From positions 1-64,000 of the forward strand of contig JAUMVK010000018.1 of the NCBI GenBank assembly GCA_030530205.1: a stretch of 64,000 nt of DNA, read 5' to 3'. The DNA is from RGIG3701 sp030530205 (lineage in GTDB: Bacteria; Planctomycetota; Planctomycetia; Pirellulales; Thermoguttaceae). This document shows positions 53,618 to 61,982 of this stretch, one piece after another. The translations under genes were made by a program, and so were the position numbers. The notes under the pieces are model-generated. The model was not told the DNA's origin and ran no database searches. It saw only the letters and a list, made by a program, of their open reading frames with translations. Positions within the stretch are counted from its first letter, which is position 1; every line of letters begins with the position of its first letter.

Positions 53618-54718
53618 ATGAAAAAGATTTTGGTTTTGAGCGCGATGTTCTGCCTGGGAGCTGCTTTGGGGGCCTCAGGAGTTCTGAAGTCTGTCGCCGA
53701 AGAAGCGAAAAATGGTTTGGAAGTCCTTGAATCTTCTGCCATTCAGCTCGTTGATGGCGTGAAGGAAGCAGATAAAGCCAAGGCGGAAGATAAAACCGAA
53801 AAGGACGCAGAGGAAGCGGCTCCAGTCGAGAAAACATTCTGGGTAGGCGCGATGATCGGCCCGATCCCGGAACCGATTCTTGCGCATATCGCCGAAGGCA
53901 CGATTCCTGAAGGAAAAGGGATCTGTGTTATGGAAATCGTTCCCGAATCTCCGGCGGAAAAGGCGGGGTTGAAAGCTTACGACGTCATTCTGAAAGTGAA
54001 CGGCGAAGCGGTCAATGGCGATGAATTCGTCGAAAAAGTCAGAGCCTCCAAGGGCGAAAAACTCACTTGTGAGGTGCTCCGCGCCGCGAAGACACAGAAC
54101 ATTGATCTGACTCCGGCTGAACGTCCGGTCCAAGCGAAAATGAGTCCGCGCCGTGGACAGTTCAGGATGCGTGTCCCGGAGGGGTTCCAGATGGAAGTCC
54201 CGTTTGATCAAATGCCCGAAATGCCGGAAATGGATTTTGATGACGAAAATCTCCCGATCCCGGAACAGATGCGTGAAATGCTGAAGCAGCAGCGCGAAAT
54301 GATGAAAAAAGGCGGCTTTGGCTTCCGCATGGTCCCCGGCGCTCAGGGCCAGCAGCAGATGAAAATGGAAATCACCCCGGAAGGAACGGCCATGACCCGC
54401 ACGGGAACGTTCATTGAAAACGGTGAAAAGCTGACCATTTCCGTCAAGAAAATCGGCGATGAACCGGCCAAGATCCTGGTTGAGTGGAAAGACGAAGACT
54501 ATGAAACCACCGAGGATAAACTGGACGTGATCCCGGAAGAAATTCGCGGGAAAGTCAAGGATTTCCTCGAATCGGGAAGTGGCGTGACGATTAACGGTGA
54601 TTCGATCACCAAGGCTTTGGAAGCTCCTGCCGACGACGAAAAAGCAGAAGATGCTGAAGGCGAAAAGAACGAAAAAGAGATCCAGATCAAAAAAGAGAAA
54701 GTGATCGATCTGAAATAA
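53618..54718 (+). CDS. Periplasmic PDZ-domain protein
   Basis: This protein has 366 residues from the ATG at 53618, which has GGAGGA just before it; an upstream ATG overlaps that site. The signal peptide is ILVLSAMFCLGAALGASG. A PDZ domain lies around residues 75-160: GICVMEIVPESPAEKAGLKAYDVILKVNGEAV. A Met/Glu-rich stretch (about 195-245) follows, then a beta-rich region, and the tail is acidic and Lys-rich. There is no protease domain. It may be a scaffold or inhibitor in the periplasm. Confidence 0.82.
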   Translation: MKKILVLSAMFCLGAALGASGVLKSVAEEAKNGLEVLESSAIQLVDGVKEADKAKAEDKTEKDAEEAAPVEKTFWVGAMIGPIPEPILAHIAEGTIPEGKGICVMEIVPESPAEKAGLKAYDVILKVNGEAVNGDEFVEKVRASKGEKLTCEVLRAAKTQNIDLTPAERPVQAKMSPRRGQFRMRVPEGFQMEVPFDQMPEMPEMDFDDENLPIPEQMREMLKQQREMMKKGGFGFRMVPGAQGQQQMKMEITPEGTAMTRTGTFIENGEKLTISVKKIGDEPAKILVEWKDEDYETTEDKLDVIPEEIRGKVKDFLESGSGVTINGDSITKALEAPADDEKAEDAEGEKNEKEIQIKKEKVIDLK

Positions 54719-54744
54719 AAAGTTCCTCCCGTTTGTAACGGTCA

Positions 54745-54786
54745 GGCGAGGCTGGGCGAAAACCCGGCGCTCGCCTTTTCTTTTTA
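54745..54786 (+). terminator. Rho-independent terminator after the PDZ gene
   Basis: GGCGAG...TCGCC with inner GCTGGGCG / CGGC pairing is followed by a T-run. Confidence 0.8.
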
Positions 54787-54800
54787 AACGGTCAGAACGT

Positions 54801-56270
54801 TTAATCCAGTTTCACTTCCGGAACGACGAAATCTCCACGTCCAGGACGGCGATCCATCAGGGCGTTGGCGGCGTCCGCGTTTTCACCAACGAAACGACGT
54901 GTCGTCTCGTCCAGCGTCAGCATCGGGCTGAGCGCGAACGTCTCGTCCAATGCGATCTCCTGCGTTGTCAGGTACTTCTTCATATCGTCGATCATCTCGC
55001 CGAGTTTTCCAGTGTCCTGAGCCATCGCGAGGGCTTTTTCTTTCGACCAGTTCCCACCCAGACGGTACGCCACGTTCGCCGAGTTGTACCAGAACGAAGT
55101 GTCCCACCCGACCTGGATCTCGCCGTTCAGGTTGGTCGGATCGTTTGCGCGCACCGAGTCGCAGAAGTTCTTCAGGTGATTATACGCGCCCGCGCCGTAG
55201 TCGGACGTTTTGAAGTCGCGGATCTTCTTCCCGGTCGTATCATACGCGGACGCAGGCCCCCACGGCTTCTGGTACGTGCCGCCCTCGCAGTACACGATGT
55301 AACCCGGATTCGGGCCGACACACGGGCAGGTCGCGCCGCGCTTCGCTTTGTCTTCCACGCCCGAGAAGCCGAAAATCACAGGAACGGAACCTGTGTCGAA
55401 GTACGTGAACATCGTGTTCGGCGTTTCGCCGGCGTCTTTGATCCCGAGGCGGCCGCCGCAGGAGAAAACGCGCTTCGGGATGGAGATCTGGTTGCAGAAA
55501 ATGTCGTTCCGGCAGTCGTCGAGCAGGTGTGCGCCCCAGTTCCCGGTCTCACCGTTTCCGGTGTTCCACATAAAGTGCCAGTCGTAGTGCAGCTGGTTGC
55601 GGTAAAGCGGAAGGTCATCCGCCGGGCCGAGCCACAAATTGTAGTTCACCTCGGGCTGAACGGTCAGCGGCGTTTCCCTCAGACCGATCGGGCGGCGGAC
55701 GAAGTACCGGTTGACCCGGATCGCGAGGATCTTGCCGAGGGCTTTTTCTTCGTGCAGGAACTTTTTCACTTCCGCGTGGGCTTCCCGGTCGGTACGCATC
55801 TGAGTGCCGATCTGCACGCATTTCTTGTACTTGCGCGAGGCGTTGAAGAGCTGCTGGCCTTCCCAGAACGAGAGGCAGAGTGGTTTTTCGACGTACACGT
55901 GCTTGCCAGACTGCATCGCCCAGATCCCGCCCAGGCAGTGCCAGTGGTTTGGCGTGGCGATGACTACCGCGTCGATTTCGGGATCGTCGAACACCTTGCG
56001 TGGGTCGGCGAAGGTTTTGGCGGGATTGAACGCTTTTTTGCCCTGATCGAGCCGCACGGAGTCCACTTCGCAGATCCCGGCGAGCTTGTAGGGTTCACCG
56101 GCGGCCGCGAGGCGGTTCAGGATGCTGCTGTGCTCGCGGCCTTTGTTTCCGTTTCCGAGGACGCAGACGCGGACCTCTTCATTCGGACTGCCGGCGATCA
56201 GAGCGGGGGCGGGAAAAACGGACGCGGCAGCCAGCGCCGCGCTCGAGGCGAGGAAATGACGACGATTCAT
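54801..56270 (-). CDS. Exported Gfo/Idh/MocA oxidoreductase
   Basis: This 489-residue protein has a Tat signal (NRRHFLASSAALAAASVFPA) with AGGAGA upstream of the ATG. The Rossmann loop is VLGNGNKGREH, followed by VVIATPNHWHC and YVEKPLCLSFWEG. The C-terminal domain has the His/Trp-rich LHYDWHFMWNTGNGETGNWGAH. This is the architecture seen in planctomycete exported dehydrogenases. It is one of three such exported proteins in the window. Substrate is unknown. Confidence 0.92.
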   Translation of the reverse strand: MNRRHFLASSAALAAASVFPAPALIAGSPNEEVRVCVLGNGNKGREHSSILNRLAAAGEPYKLAGICEVDSVRLDQGKKAFNPAKTFADPRKVFDDPEIDAVVIATPNHWHCLGGIWAMQSGKHVYVEKPLCLSFWEGQQLFNASRKYKKCVQIGTQMRTDREAHAEVKKFLHEEKALGKILAIRVNRYFVRRPIGLRETPLTVQPEVNYNLWLGPADDLPLYRNQLHYDWHFMWNTGNGETGNWGAHLLDDCRNDIFCNQISIPKRVFSCGGRLGIKDAGETPNTMFTYFDTGSVPVIFGFSGVEDKAKRGATCPCVGPNPGYIVYCEGGTYQKPWGPASAYDTTGKKIRDFKTSDYGAGAYNHLKNFCDSVRANDPTNLNGEIQVGWDTSFWYNSANVAYRLGGNWSKEKALAMAQDTGKLGEMIDDMKKYLTTQEIALDETFALSPMLTLDETTRRFVGENADAANALMDRRPGRGDFVVPEVKLD

Positions 56271-56282
56271 GAGATTTCTCCT

Positions 56283-56321
56283 AATTATGAATGATGAATT
56301 ATGAATTGTGAATTTTGGATT
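56283..56321. repeat. AATTATG heptamer repeat, single arm
   Basis: Several AATTATGAATGATGAATT-type words in tandem precede the oxidoreductase gene. I see no clear complementary arm, so this may be a half element. Confidence 0.65.
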
Positions 56322-56366
56322 AAATGAGACGGCGTGTGAGCCTTTCGACGGCGGCCCTCCGAATCT

Positions 56367-57650
56367 TTAATAATCAAATCCAAGGAGTTTTTCCACCCAA
56401 CGAATCAGCGTGAGCAAAATCACCATGAGGAGCAGAAGCCCCAATCCCAGCGTGATCAGGTGAGGCCCAAGCCGAAAAACCGGGAGCGTGAGGTTCCAGA
56501 AGAACGGCCAGTACAACATGGTAACGAGCGCTCCAAGGCACAGGAAGGGGCCGAACGGAGTTTCTAGGTCACGAAGGAAAATCAAACGGGGTATTGCAAG
56601 GAATAATCCCGCGAACGGGGCGAGGAAAAATAAAACGATACACGGCTGCCAGCCGAGAAACGCGCCGAACATGGCCATGAGGAGTACATCGCCAAATCCC
56701 ATTGCCTCGCGATCCATGGCGAATTGGGCGGCAATCCGGAGTATCCACATAAAACTGCCAGCGATTCCCATCCCTAAAAGGGTGGACCAGACTGTAAGCC
56801 ACTGCGGCCAGGCGAGCGCCCAGAGTATAATGATGGCAGCTGTCCCCCATTTCAGGAGGTTCCAAAGCAGCAGGGTGGAATGTGTACGTTTGAGCCGTTC
56901 CCAGAAAATCCGACAGGCCCAACGGAACCCACGGTTCATTCGCCAATGGCGTTCCATCAGGGCGAAACACCAGCCCCACCAGCAGATCAGGGCAGTTATC
57001 AGTCCCCACGTCCCACCTTTTTCGTTTCGAAAAACTTCCAGTGGGGGATTTGGAGAGGCAGCGTTCAGCGGGAAAATCAAATCCTCACCTGATTCGACTT
57101 TGCAAAGAGGAAAATCAAGCAACTGCGTAACAGGTAAAATCTGATCAGTCCCATCTTTTCTCTCGTCGAACGTGTACGGCGTGAAAAACGAAACGACCAG
57201 GGCCAGAAGCGTTCCGCCAATGAGGATCTGGTCGGGAATCGTCTTTTCGTCAAAGTCGATCAGGGACGCGCCGAGCATCAATCCAATGAAAACCAACTGG
57301 AAAGCGCATCGGGCCAAAAGGCTCCACACGAACGTTGCGGTTATGGGAATCTCGTGATTAAAAGCCAGTATGAGCATTCCCATGACCTGCGACTGAAAAA
57401 ACCAGCCAGCGAAAGCGCCCATTCCCAATTCTACGCAAAGGGGCCGGATCCAGAACCCACGTCCGAAACGGTCGGCCTCCTTCCTCATTCCAAACCAGCC
57501 GATGATCGGGATTTTCCACCAAAATGGGCGTGGACGATCCGAATGACACCACGGATGATTTCGTTTGGGACTCCACGCCCAAGCGGCTGCCGCGTAGTTC
57601 GCCAGAGCGCCAAGGAAAATTCCGAAAATGAGGAACGCAAAAAAATACAT
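56367..57650 (-). CDS. Prepilin peptidase-like (A24) membrane protein
   Basis: This 427-residue protein has about eight membrane segments. The A24 aspartates lie in SLIDFDEKTIPDQ (near 130-140) and MGFGDVLLMAMFGAFLGW. The N-terminal zinc-type region that is CxxC...CxxC in PilD keeps only scattered cysteines (HPWCHSDRP, PLCVEL). A hydrophilic insertion of about 80 residues lies between the two aspartate-bearing regions. It probably cleaves or methylates type IV pilin-like signals, but substrates are not in the window. It follows shikimate kinase by 11 bases. Confidence 0.8.
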   Translation of the reverse strand: MYFFAFLIFGIFLGALANYAAAAWAWSPKRNHPWCHSDRPRPFWWKIPIIGWFGMRKEADRFGRGFWIRPLCVELGMGAFAGWFFQSQVMGMLILAFNHEIPITATFVWSLLARCAFQLVFIGLMLGASLIDFDEKTIPDQILIGGTLLALVVSFFTPYTFDERKDGTDQILPVTQLLDFPLCKVESGEDLIFPLNAASPNPPLEVFRNEKGGTWGLITALICWWGWCFALMERHWRMNRGFRWACRIFWERLKRTHSTLLLWNLLKWGTAAIIILWALAWPQWLTVWSTLLGMGIAGSFMWILRIAAQFAMDREAMGFGDVLLMAMFGAFLGWQPCIVLFFLAPFAGLFLAIPRLIFLRDLETPFGPFLCLGALVTMLYWPFFWNLTLPVFRLGPHLITLGLGLLLLMVILLTLIRWVEKLLGFDY

Positions 57651-57661
57651 ATTAATCAGGA

Positions 57662-58192
57662 TTAATGCGTAAGGAGGGGGGAGCCGTTGATTTCAAGCAG
57701 TTGTTTCACTATTTCCTCTGGGCTGCACAGTTCGGTCGTGATTTCCATCGTGGCGCAGTCGCGGTACATTGGTTCACGAAATTCGAGGAGGTGGCGAATT
57801 TCATCGAGGGCGGGGAGATTGGTCAGACTGGGGCGGCTCGTTTTGGTCGTTTCATCACCCGTCATGCGATGTAGAATCGTTTCCGGACTGGCCGTCAGCC
57901 ATAGTACCGGGCCGGAGTCACGCAGGACTTTCCGCGTATTTTCCCGCATGACCGCTCCGCCACCCGTTGCCAGGATCAGTTCGGGCTTCATGCACAATTC
58001 GGCGATGATCCGCTCTTCAAAGTCACGAAACGCAGGTTCACCGTCCTCGGCAAAAATTTGGGCGATGGTTTTGCCGGCCTGACGCTCAATTTCCCGGTCT
58101 GAGTCGATCCACGGGCAGTTCAGCGCCTCGGCCAGAAGCTTCGCGATCGTCGTTTTCCCGGTCGCCCGGTAGCCAATCAGGGAAAGGATCAT
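57662..58192 (-). CDS. aroK: Shikimate kinase
   Basis: This 176-residue enzyme phosphorylates shikimate in aromatic amino-acid synthesis. The Walker A loop is GYRATGKT (7-14). DSDREIERQAG is the substrate Asp region, and GGGAVM is the nucleotide-binding turn. Length is normal. The ATG overlaps the stop of the PrsW gene by four bases (ATGA), so the two are translationally coupled. No other aro gene is in the window. Confidence 0.95.
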   Translation of the reverse strand: MILSLIGYRATGKTTIAKLLAEALNCPWIDSDREIERQAGKTIAQIFAEDGEPAFRDFEERIIAELCMKPELILATGGGAVMRENTRKVLRDSGPVLWLTASPETILHRMTGDETTKTSRPSLTNLPALDEIRHLLEFREPMYRDCATMEITTELCSPEEIVKQLLEINGSPLLTH

Positions 58193-59103
58193 TCTTCGTG
58201 CTCCTCTCCGGTTTCAAAAGATTCCCACGTTTGAATCACTAAATTGGGGTCTTGCAATGGTTCAGATTCATAAACCTGAATGATTTTACTCTTACAGTTG
58301 GGGCACCTTTTCAGGTTTGAGGCGTACACGTTTCCACACTGTGCACACACTTTCAAGGCGTTTTCCTCCTGTCCTTCCGGCACGAGCAGGCTGGCAAGGT
58401 GGCGAATTCTTTTGATCGAGCAGACCCACAGGCAGACGTTGATTGCGAGGAACATGAGGTACAGAAGACCAAGCACTCCTTCATTCATTCCCTCAATGTC
58501 TCTCAAAAACAGAACAGCGTCGTAGGAACCGTGGAAAAGGACTGGGACCCACAGTGCGTAGCTCAAATATTTCTTATTGTTTACACGTTCAAATTTTGCG
58601 AGGGAGAAAAAGTACCCCATCATTACACCGCATAGCGCGTGGCAGGGAATGCTGAAAATGGCACGGGTATAGGCGATATTTTGGGCCGTATCGACGCCTG
58701 AATTAAGCCCGCCAAAAACATACATAAGATTTTCAATGCAGGCAAACCCCAAAGATACGAAAACGGCGTAAACGATCCCGTCGTAATGCTCGTCAAACTC
58801 TCTGTTGTCCCAGATCCAGTGTTTGAGGATGTATAACTTGGCGAACTCTTCCGGTATGGCGGCGCCAATAAAACCAACGGCGATCGCGTGGAGAGCAGGA
58901 AAGGGAATTAAATCAATGAATTCGGCAATGAAATTTTCAACAATTACGATTGGGTAAGCGGAAACAAACCCCAAAAAGAAGATTTTCGCCAAGAGCCCAA
59001 GTGGTTCCTTGTGGTACCTGTCACGGAGGTAAATATAAGCCAGCAGGATGACCACCGGACCGACGGCCCAATAAAACAGGTATTTGAGTTCAGAAGGTTC
59101 CAT
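58189..59103 (-). CDS. PrsW-family intramembrane protease with zinc ribbon
   Basis: This 304-residue protein has about seven membrane segments with the PrsW/Abi motifs: PEEFAK (84-89), FACIEN (120-125) and HALCG, HGSYD near 155 and 191. These are the glutamic intramembrane protease family's residues. A C-terminal zinc ribbon follows: CAQC (253-256) and CPNC (267-270). PrsW in Bacillus cleaves an anti-sigma factor; the target here is unknown. The stop overlaps the aroK start. Confidence 0.88.
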   Translation of the reverse strand: MEPSELKYLFYWAVGPVVILLAYIYLRDRYHKEPLGLLAKIFFLGFVSAYPIVIVENFIAEFIDLIPFPALHAIAVGFIGAAIPEEFAKLYILKHWIWDNREFDEHYDGIVYAVFVSLGFACIENLMYVFGGLNSGVDTAQNIAYTRAIFSIPCHALCGVMMGYFFSLAKFERVNNKKYLSYALWVPVLFHGSYDAVLFLRDIEGMNEGVLGLLYLMFLAINVCLWVCSIKRIRHLASLLVPEGQEENALKVCAQCGNVYASNLKRCPNCKSKIIQVYESEPLQDPNLVIQTWESFETGEEHEE

Positions 59104-59105
59104 TC

Positions 59106-59255
59106 GAGTTTGGAGTGTGGAGTGAGTGTTGAGTGTTGAATATGGAGAGTTGAGAGTTGAGTTAAAAAGCTTTCGGCTTTTTATGGGTTGACGTTTTTCG
59201 TAAAGTAACGTTACGCGCCAGCGTCAACTCAACTCTCAACTCTCAACTCTCAACC
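59106..59255. repeat. GAGTTGA-arm hairpin with conserved core
   Basis: The left arm (59106-59161) has many GAGTTGA, GAGTGTT and TGAGAGT words; the right arm (59222-59255) has CAACTCAACTCTCAACTC. The core holds AACGTTACGCG and GCGTCAACTC, as at 43.1 kb. It lies between PrsW and the oxidoreductase genes. Confidence 0.9.
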
Positions 59256-59261
59256 CTGAAA

Positions 59262-60761
59262 TCAGACTTCTTCCGCTGACGGGCAGACGAAACCTTCGCG
59301 CCATTCGCGGTTCAGGAGAGGCGCGGCGTAGCTGCTGTTGTCGCAGAACTCTTCCTTTTCCGGATCAAAGTGAAGCGTCGGACCGAGGGAAAGCGGCGTG
59401 ACGTCCAGATCGACGCCGTTCGCCTGCAGATGCTCGACCGTGCGGTCCAGCGTCGCCACATCGTCGTCCAGGCCACGCACGTCTTCCAGCGCTTTTCTCA
59501 GTTCCGGGACGGAAATCTTGTTCTTCTCGCCGAAGTAGTAGCTGGCGTTTCCAAGGTGGGCCAGCGACGCGGAGAGATGGCCGTCCAGAATAGGAGCGTT
59601 GAGGATCGACGGGTCGCGCTTCTGAACCGCTTCGATGAAATTGTCAAAGTGGAGCTGGTCGCTTCCGCCTTTGAATTCCTTAATGACGTTTCCTTCTTTG
59701 TCATACGCGACGCAGTAGCCGTAATTCACCTGGACGAGTTTGCCTTCGGTGCCGTAGAAGATCACGCCGATCTTGGCGCCGTCGAGGTCCGGGGTTTCCA
59801 GACCGCGGGTTTCGAAGACCAACGTCTTGTCGCCGTAGTCGAAGATCGAGACTTCCGTGTTGGCCGTGTCGCCGGCGTCCACGTAATCCGGATCGTTACG
59901 TTCAGCCTGGTAGCCGACGCGGCCGCCGTAGGTGATCACGGAGTTCGGATGACGCATGATGCCGAGGCCCCAGCGCGCAATGTCGAACTGGTGCGGGCCC
60001 TGGTTTCCGGAGTCGCCGTTTCCGTAGAGGCGCTGCCAGTGCCAGTCGTAGTGGAAATGCGGGCGAGTGAGTTTCGGGTCGGTGTAGATTGCCGGGCCGC
60101 TCCAGAGGTTGAAATCGACCGAGGCGGGGATTTTGTCGGTGTAGTCACCCAGAGAGCCGATCGATTTGCGGCGTTTGTAGCACAGACCACGGGCAAAATT
60201 GACCTCGCCGATGCCGCCGTCGCGGATGAACTGAATGGCGTCACGCAGGGCCGGGTTGGAACGGCACTGGGTGCCGACCTGGCAGACGCGGCCGTATTTC
60301 TTCGCGGCGGCGACCATCGTGCGGCCTTCAAAAACGTTGTGGCAGGCGGGTTTCTCGACATAAACGTCTTTGCCGGCCTGCATCGCCCAGATCGCGGAAA
60401 GGCCGTGCCAGAAGTTCGGCGTGGCGCTGCCGACGACGTCCAGCTCCGGATCCGCGAACGCGTCACGCATGTCCGTGATGAGCTTCGGGCGGGAACCCTG
60501 ACGCTTCTCCACCTGATCGCAGCGGACTTTGCCGATCGCTTCGTCAACTTCCACCAGGTAGGTGATCACCGTGTTCGGATTGTTGATGAAGCCACCGATG
60601 TGGGACTGGCCGCGGCCGTTCAAACCGACGACGGCACAGTTGATTTTATCATTGGCGGCGACCTCGTCCTGAGCGCGGACGATCATCGGGGAGACCGCCC
60701 CGGCAGCCGCGGCGGAGTACAGAGTGGTACGCAGGAAATTACGGCGGGAAAGTTTGCTCAT
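59262..60761 (-). CDS. Exported Gfo/Idh/MocA oxidoreductase
   Basis: This 499-residue protein has a Tat signal (SRRNFLRTTLYSAAAAGA) and AAGGA before the ATG. The Rossmann loop is VVGLNGRGQSH. VYVEKPACHNVFEG is the EKP-type motif, and the C-terminal domain has FHYDWHWQRLYGNGDSGNQGPHQF. It is close in architecture to the other two exported members. It ends in a heptamer hairpin. Substrate unknown; probably a secreted sugar or sugar-acid derivative. Confidence 0.93.
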   Translation of the reverse strand: MSKLSRRNFLRTTLYSAAAAGAVSPMIVRAQDEVAANDKINCAVVGLNGRGQSHIGGFINNPNTVITYLVEVDEAIGKVRCDQVEKRQGSRPKLITDMRDAFADPELDVVGSATPNFWHGLSAIWAMQAGKDVYVEKPACHNVFEGRTMVAAAKKYGRVCQVGTQCRSNPALRDAIQFIRDGGIGEVNFARGLCYKRRKSIGSLGDYTDKIPASVDFNLWSGPAIYTDPKLTRPHFHYDWHWQRLYGNGDSGNQGPHQFDIARWGLGIMRHPNSVITYGGRVGYQAERNDPDYVDAGDTANTEVSIFDYGDKTLVFETRGLETPDLDGAKIGVIFYGTEGKLVQVNYGYCVAYDKEGNVIKEFKGGSDQLHFDNFIEAVQKRDPSILNAPILDGHLSASLAHLGNASYYFGEKNKISVPELRKALEDVRGLDDDVATLDRTVEHLQANGVDLDVTPLSLGPTLHFDPEKEEFCDNSSYAAPLLNREWREGFVCPSAEEV

Positions 60762-60929
60762 AATCGATTCCTTATTTTAAGTTGAAGGGGAGATGATGAA
60801 AATTGATTGATTTGTTTATTATTGCACATTGGGAAACGTTTGTCAAGCGGGGGAAATAATATTTTTTAATGAATTTCCCGAAATCTGCCATCCGAAAATC
60901 CAGAGAATCAGAAGGGGGCGGTAAGGACT

Positions 60930-61090
60930 TTCCGGATGAACCACTTTTTGCCTCACGCGGAGATGCGGAGCCGCGGAGTTTTATTTTGTTGGGCTGGTTG
61001 AGAATTTGCACTTCTCCATTCTCTAATTCTCCGCGTCTCCGCATCTCCGCGTGAGATCAGAAAGAGGCACTGACTGTCTTTGGGAGCCTG
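60930..61090. repeat. Composite Cgcggag repeat, copy P
   Basis: GCCTCACGCGGAGATGCGG (near 60950) and CTCCGCATCTCCGCGTGAG (near 61035) form the arms. Its outer flanks AGAAAGAGGCACTGACTG match, in reverse, the TGCACCTCTTTC flank of the 38 kb copies. It occupies the 337-base gap before the permease gene; I see nothing else there. Confidence 0.85.
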
Positions 61091-61098
61091 CTTTTCAA

Positions 61099-61902
61099 CT
61101 ATTTCCGCCGGCAAATCATCATGAGGATCAGCAGAGCGCTCTGGAGCAGGACGATCGTTCCGCCGGGCTGCGTCTCCGTCAGGTACGAAATGAAAAGCCC
61201 GACGTTCATCGTCACGACCGAGAAAAGGACCGCGAAACAGAGGGTCCGGCGGTAGCTCGTCCGTAGCTGCATCGCCGCGGCGGCCGGAATGACCAGAAGC
61301 GAGGAAACGATCAGTGCGCCGACCGTCCGGGCTGCGACGGAGATCGTGATGGCCGTCAGCAGCGTGAACAGCGTGTTGATCGTCCCGACCGGCAGGCCCG
61401 CCAGCCGAGCCGCCTGTTCGTCGAACGCGATGTAAAAAAGCTCACGGTAGAACACAAGAAAAAGCCCGAAAACGACGACCGAGAGGATCACGACGAGCCG
61501 GATCTCGAACGGGGTGGTCGTGATGATGCTCCCGAAGAGGAAGCTCTGGAAATTGGCGGCATTGGTCACGAAACTCGAAAGGACGCCCGTCAGGCCGATC
61601 CCGATGGAGAGGACCAGCGCGATCGCGATCTCGGCGTACTGGGCGTAACGCTTCCGAAGAAATTCGATCCCGAACGCGGCCAGAACGCAGTAGATCGTCG
61701 CACAAAGTGTCGGGTTGTAGCCGAGCAGAAGGCCAAGCGTTACGCCCGCCAGCGACGTATGCGCCAGCGTCTCGCCGATCATCGAAAGCCGCTTCAGGAC
61801 GACCGTCAGACCGATGCAGGGAATGAGGACCCCCAGGAGCGTTCCAACGAGAAACGCGTTCCGAAGAAAATCGTGCTGGAAAATTTCAGTCAGGGCGTTC
61901 AT
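61099..61902 (-). CDS. ABC-type metal permease (ZnuB/ABC-3 family)
   Basis: This 267-residue protein has eight or nine membrane segments and the ABC-3 layout, with MIGETLAHTSLAGV near 40-53 and SVAARTVGALIVSSLLVIPAAAAMQL near 180-210. The family imports zinc, manganese or iron with a binding protein and an ATPase. Neither partner gene is in the window; they may be upstream on the minus strand or elsewhere. Confidence 0.92.
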   Translation of the reverse strand: MNALTEIFQHDFLRNAFLVGTLLGVLIPCIGLTVVLKRLSMIGETLAHTSLAGVTLGLLLGYNPTLCATIYCVLAAFGIEFLRKRYAQYAEIAIALVLSIGIGLTGVLSSFVTNAANFQSFLFGSIITTTPFEIRLVVILSVVVFGLFLVFYRELFYIAFDEQAARLAGLPVGTINTLFTLLTAITISVAARTVGALIVSSLLVIPAAAAMQLRTSYRRTLCFAVLFSVVTMNVGLFISYLTETQPGGTIVLLQSALLILMMICRRK

Positions 61903-61982
61903 ATTAACGGGCGGCGCACAAGCGGCCAGGAATCAAAGGATCGATGAAAAAACGTTTCCATATTATACCACAAAAGGATTTT

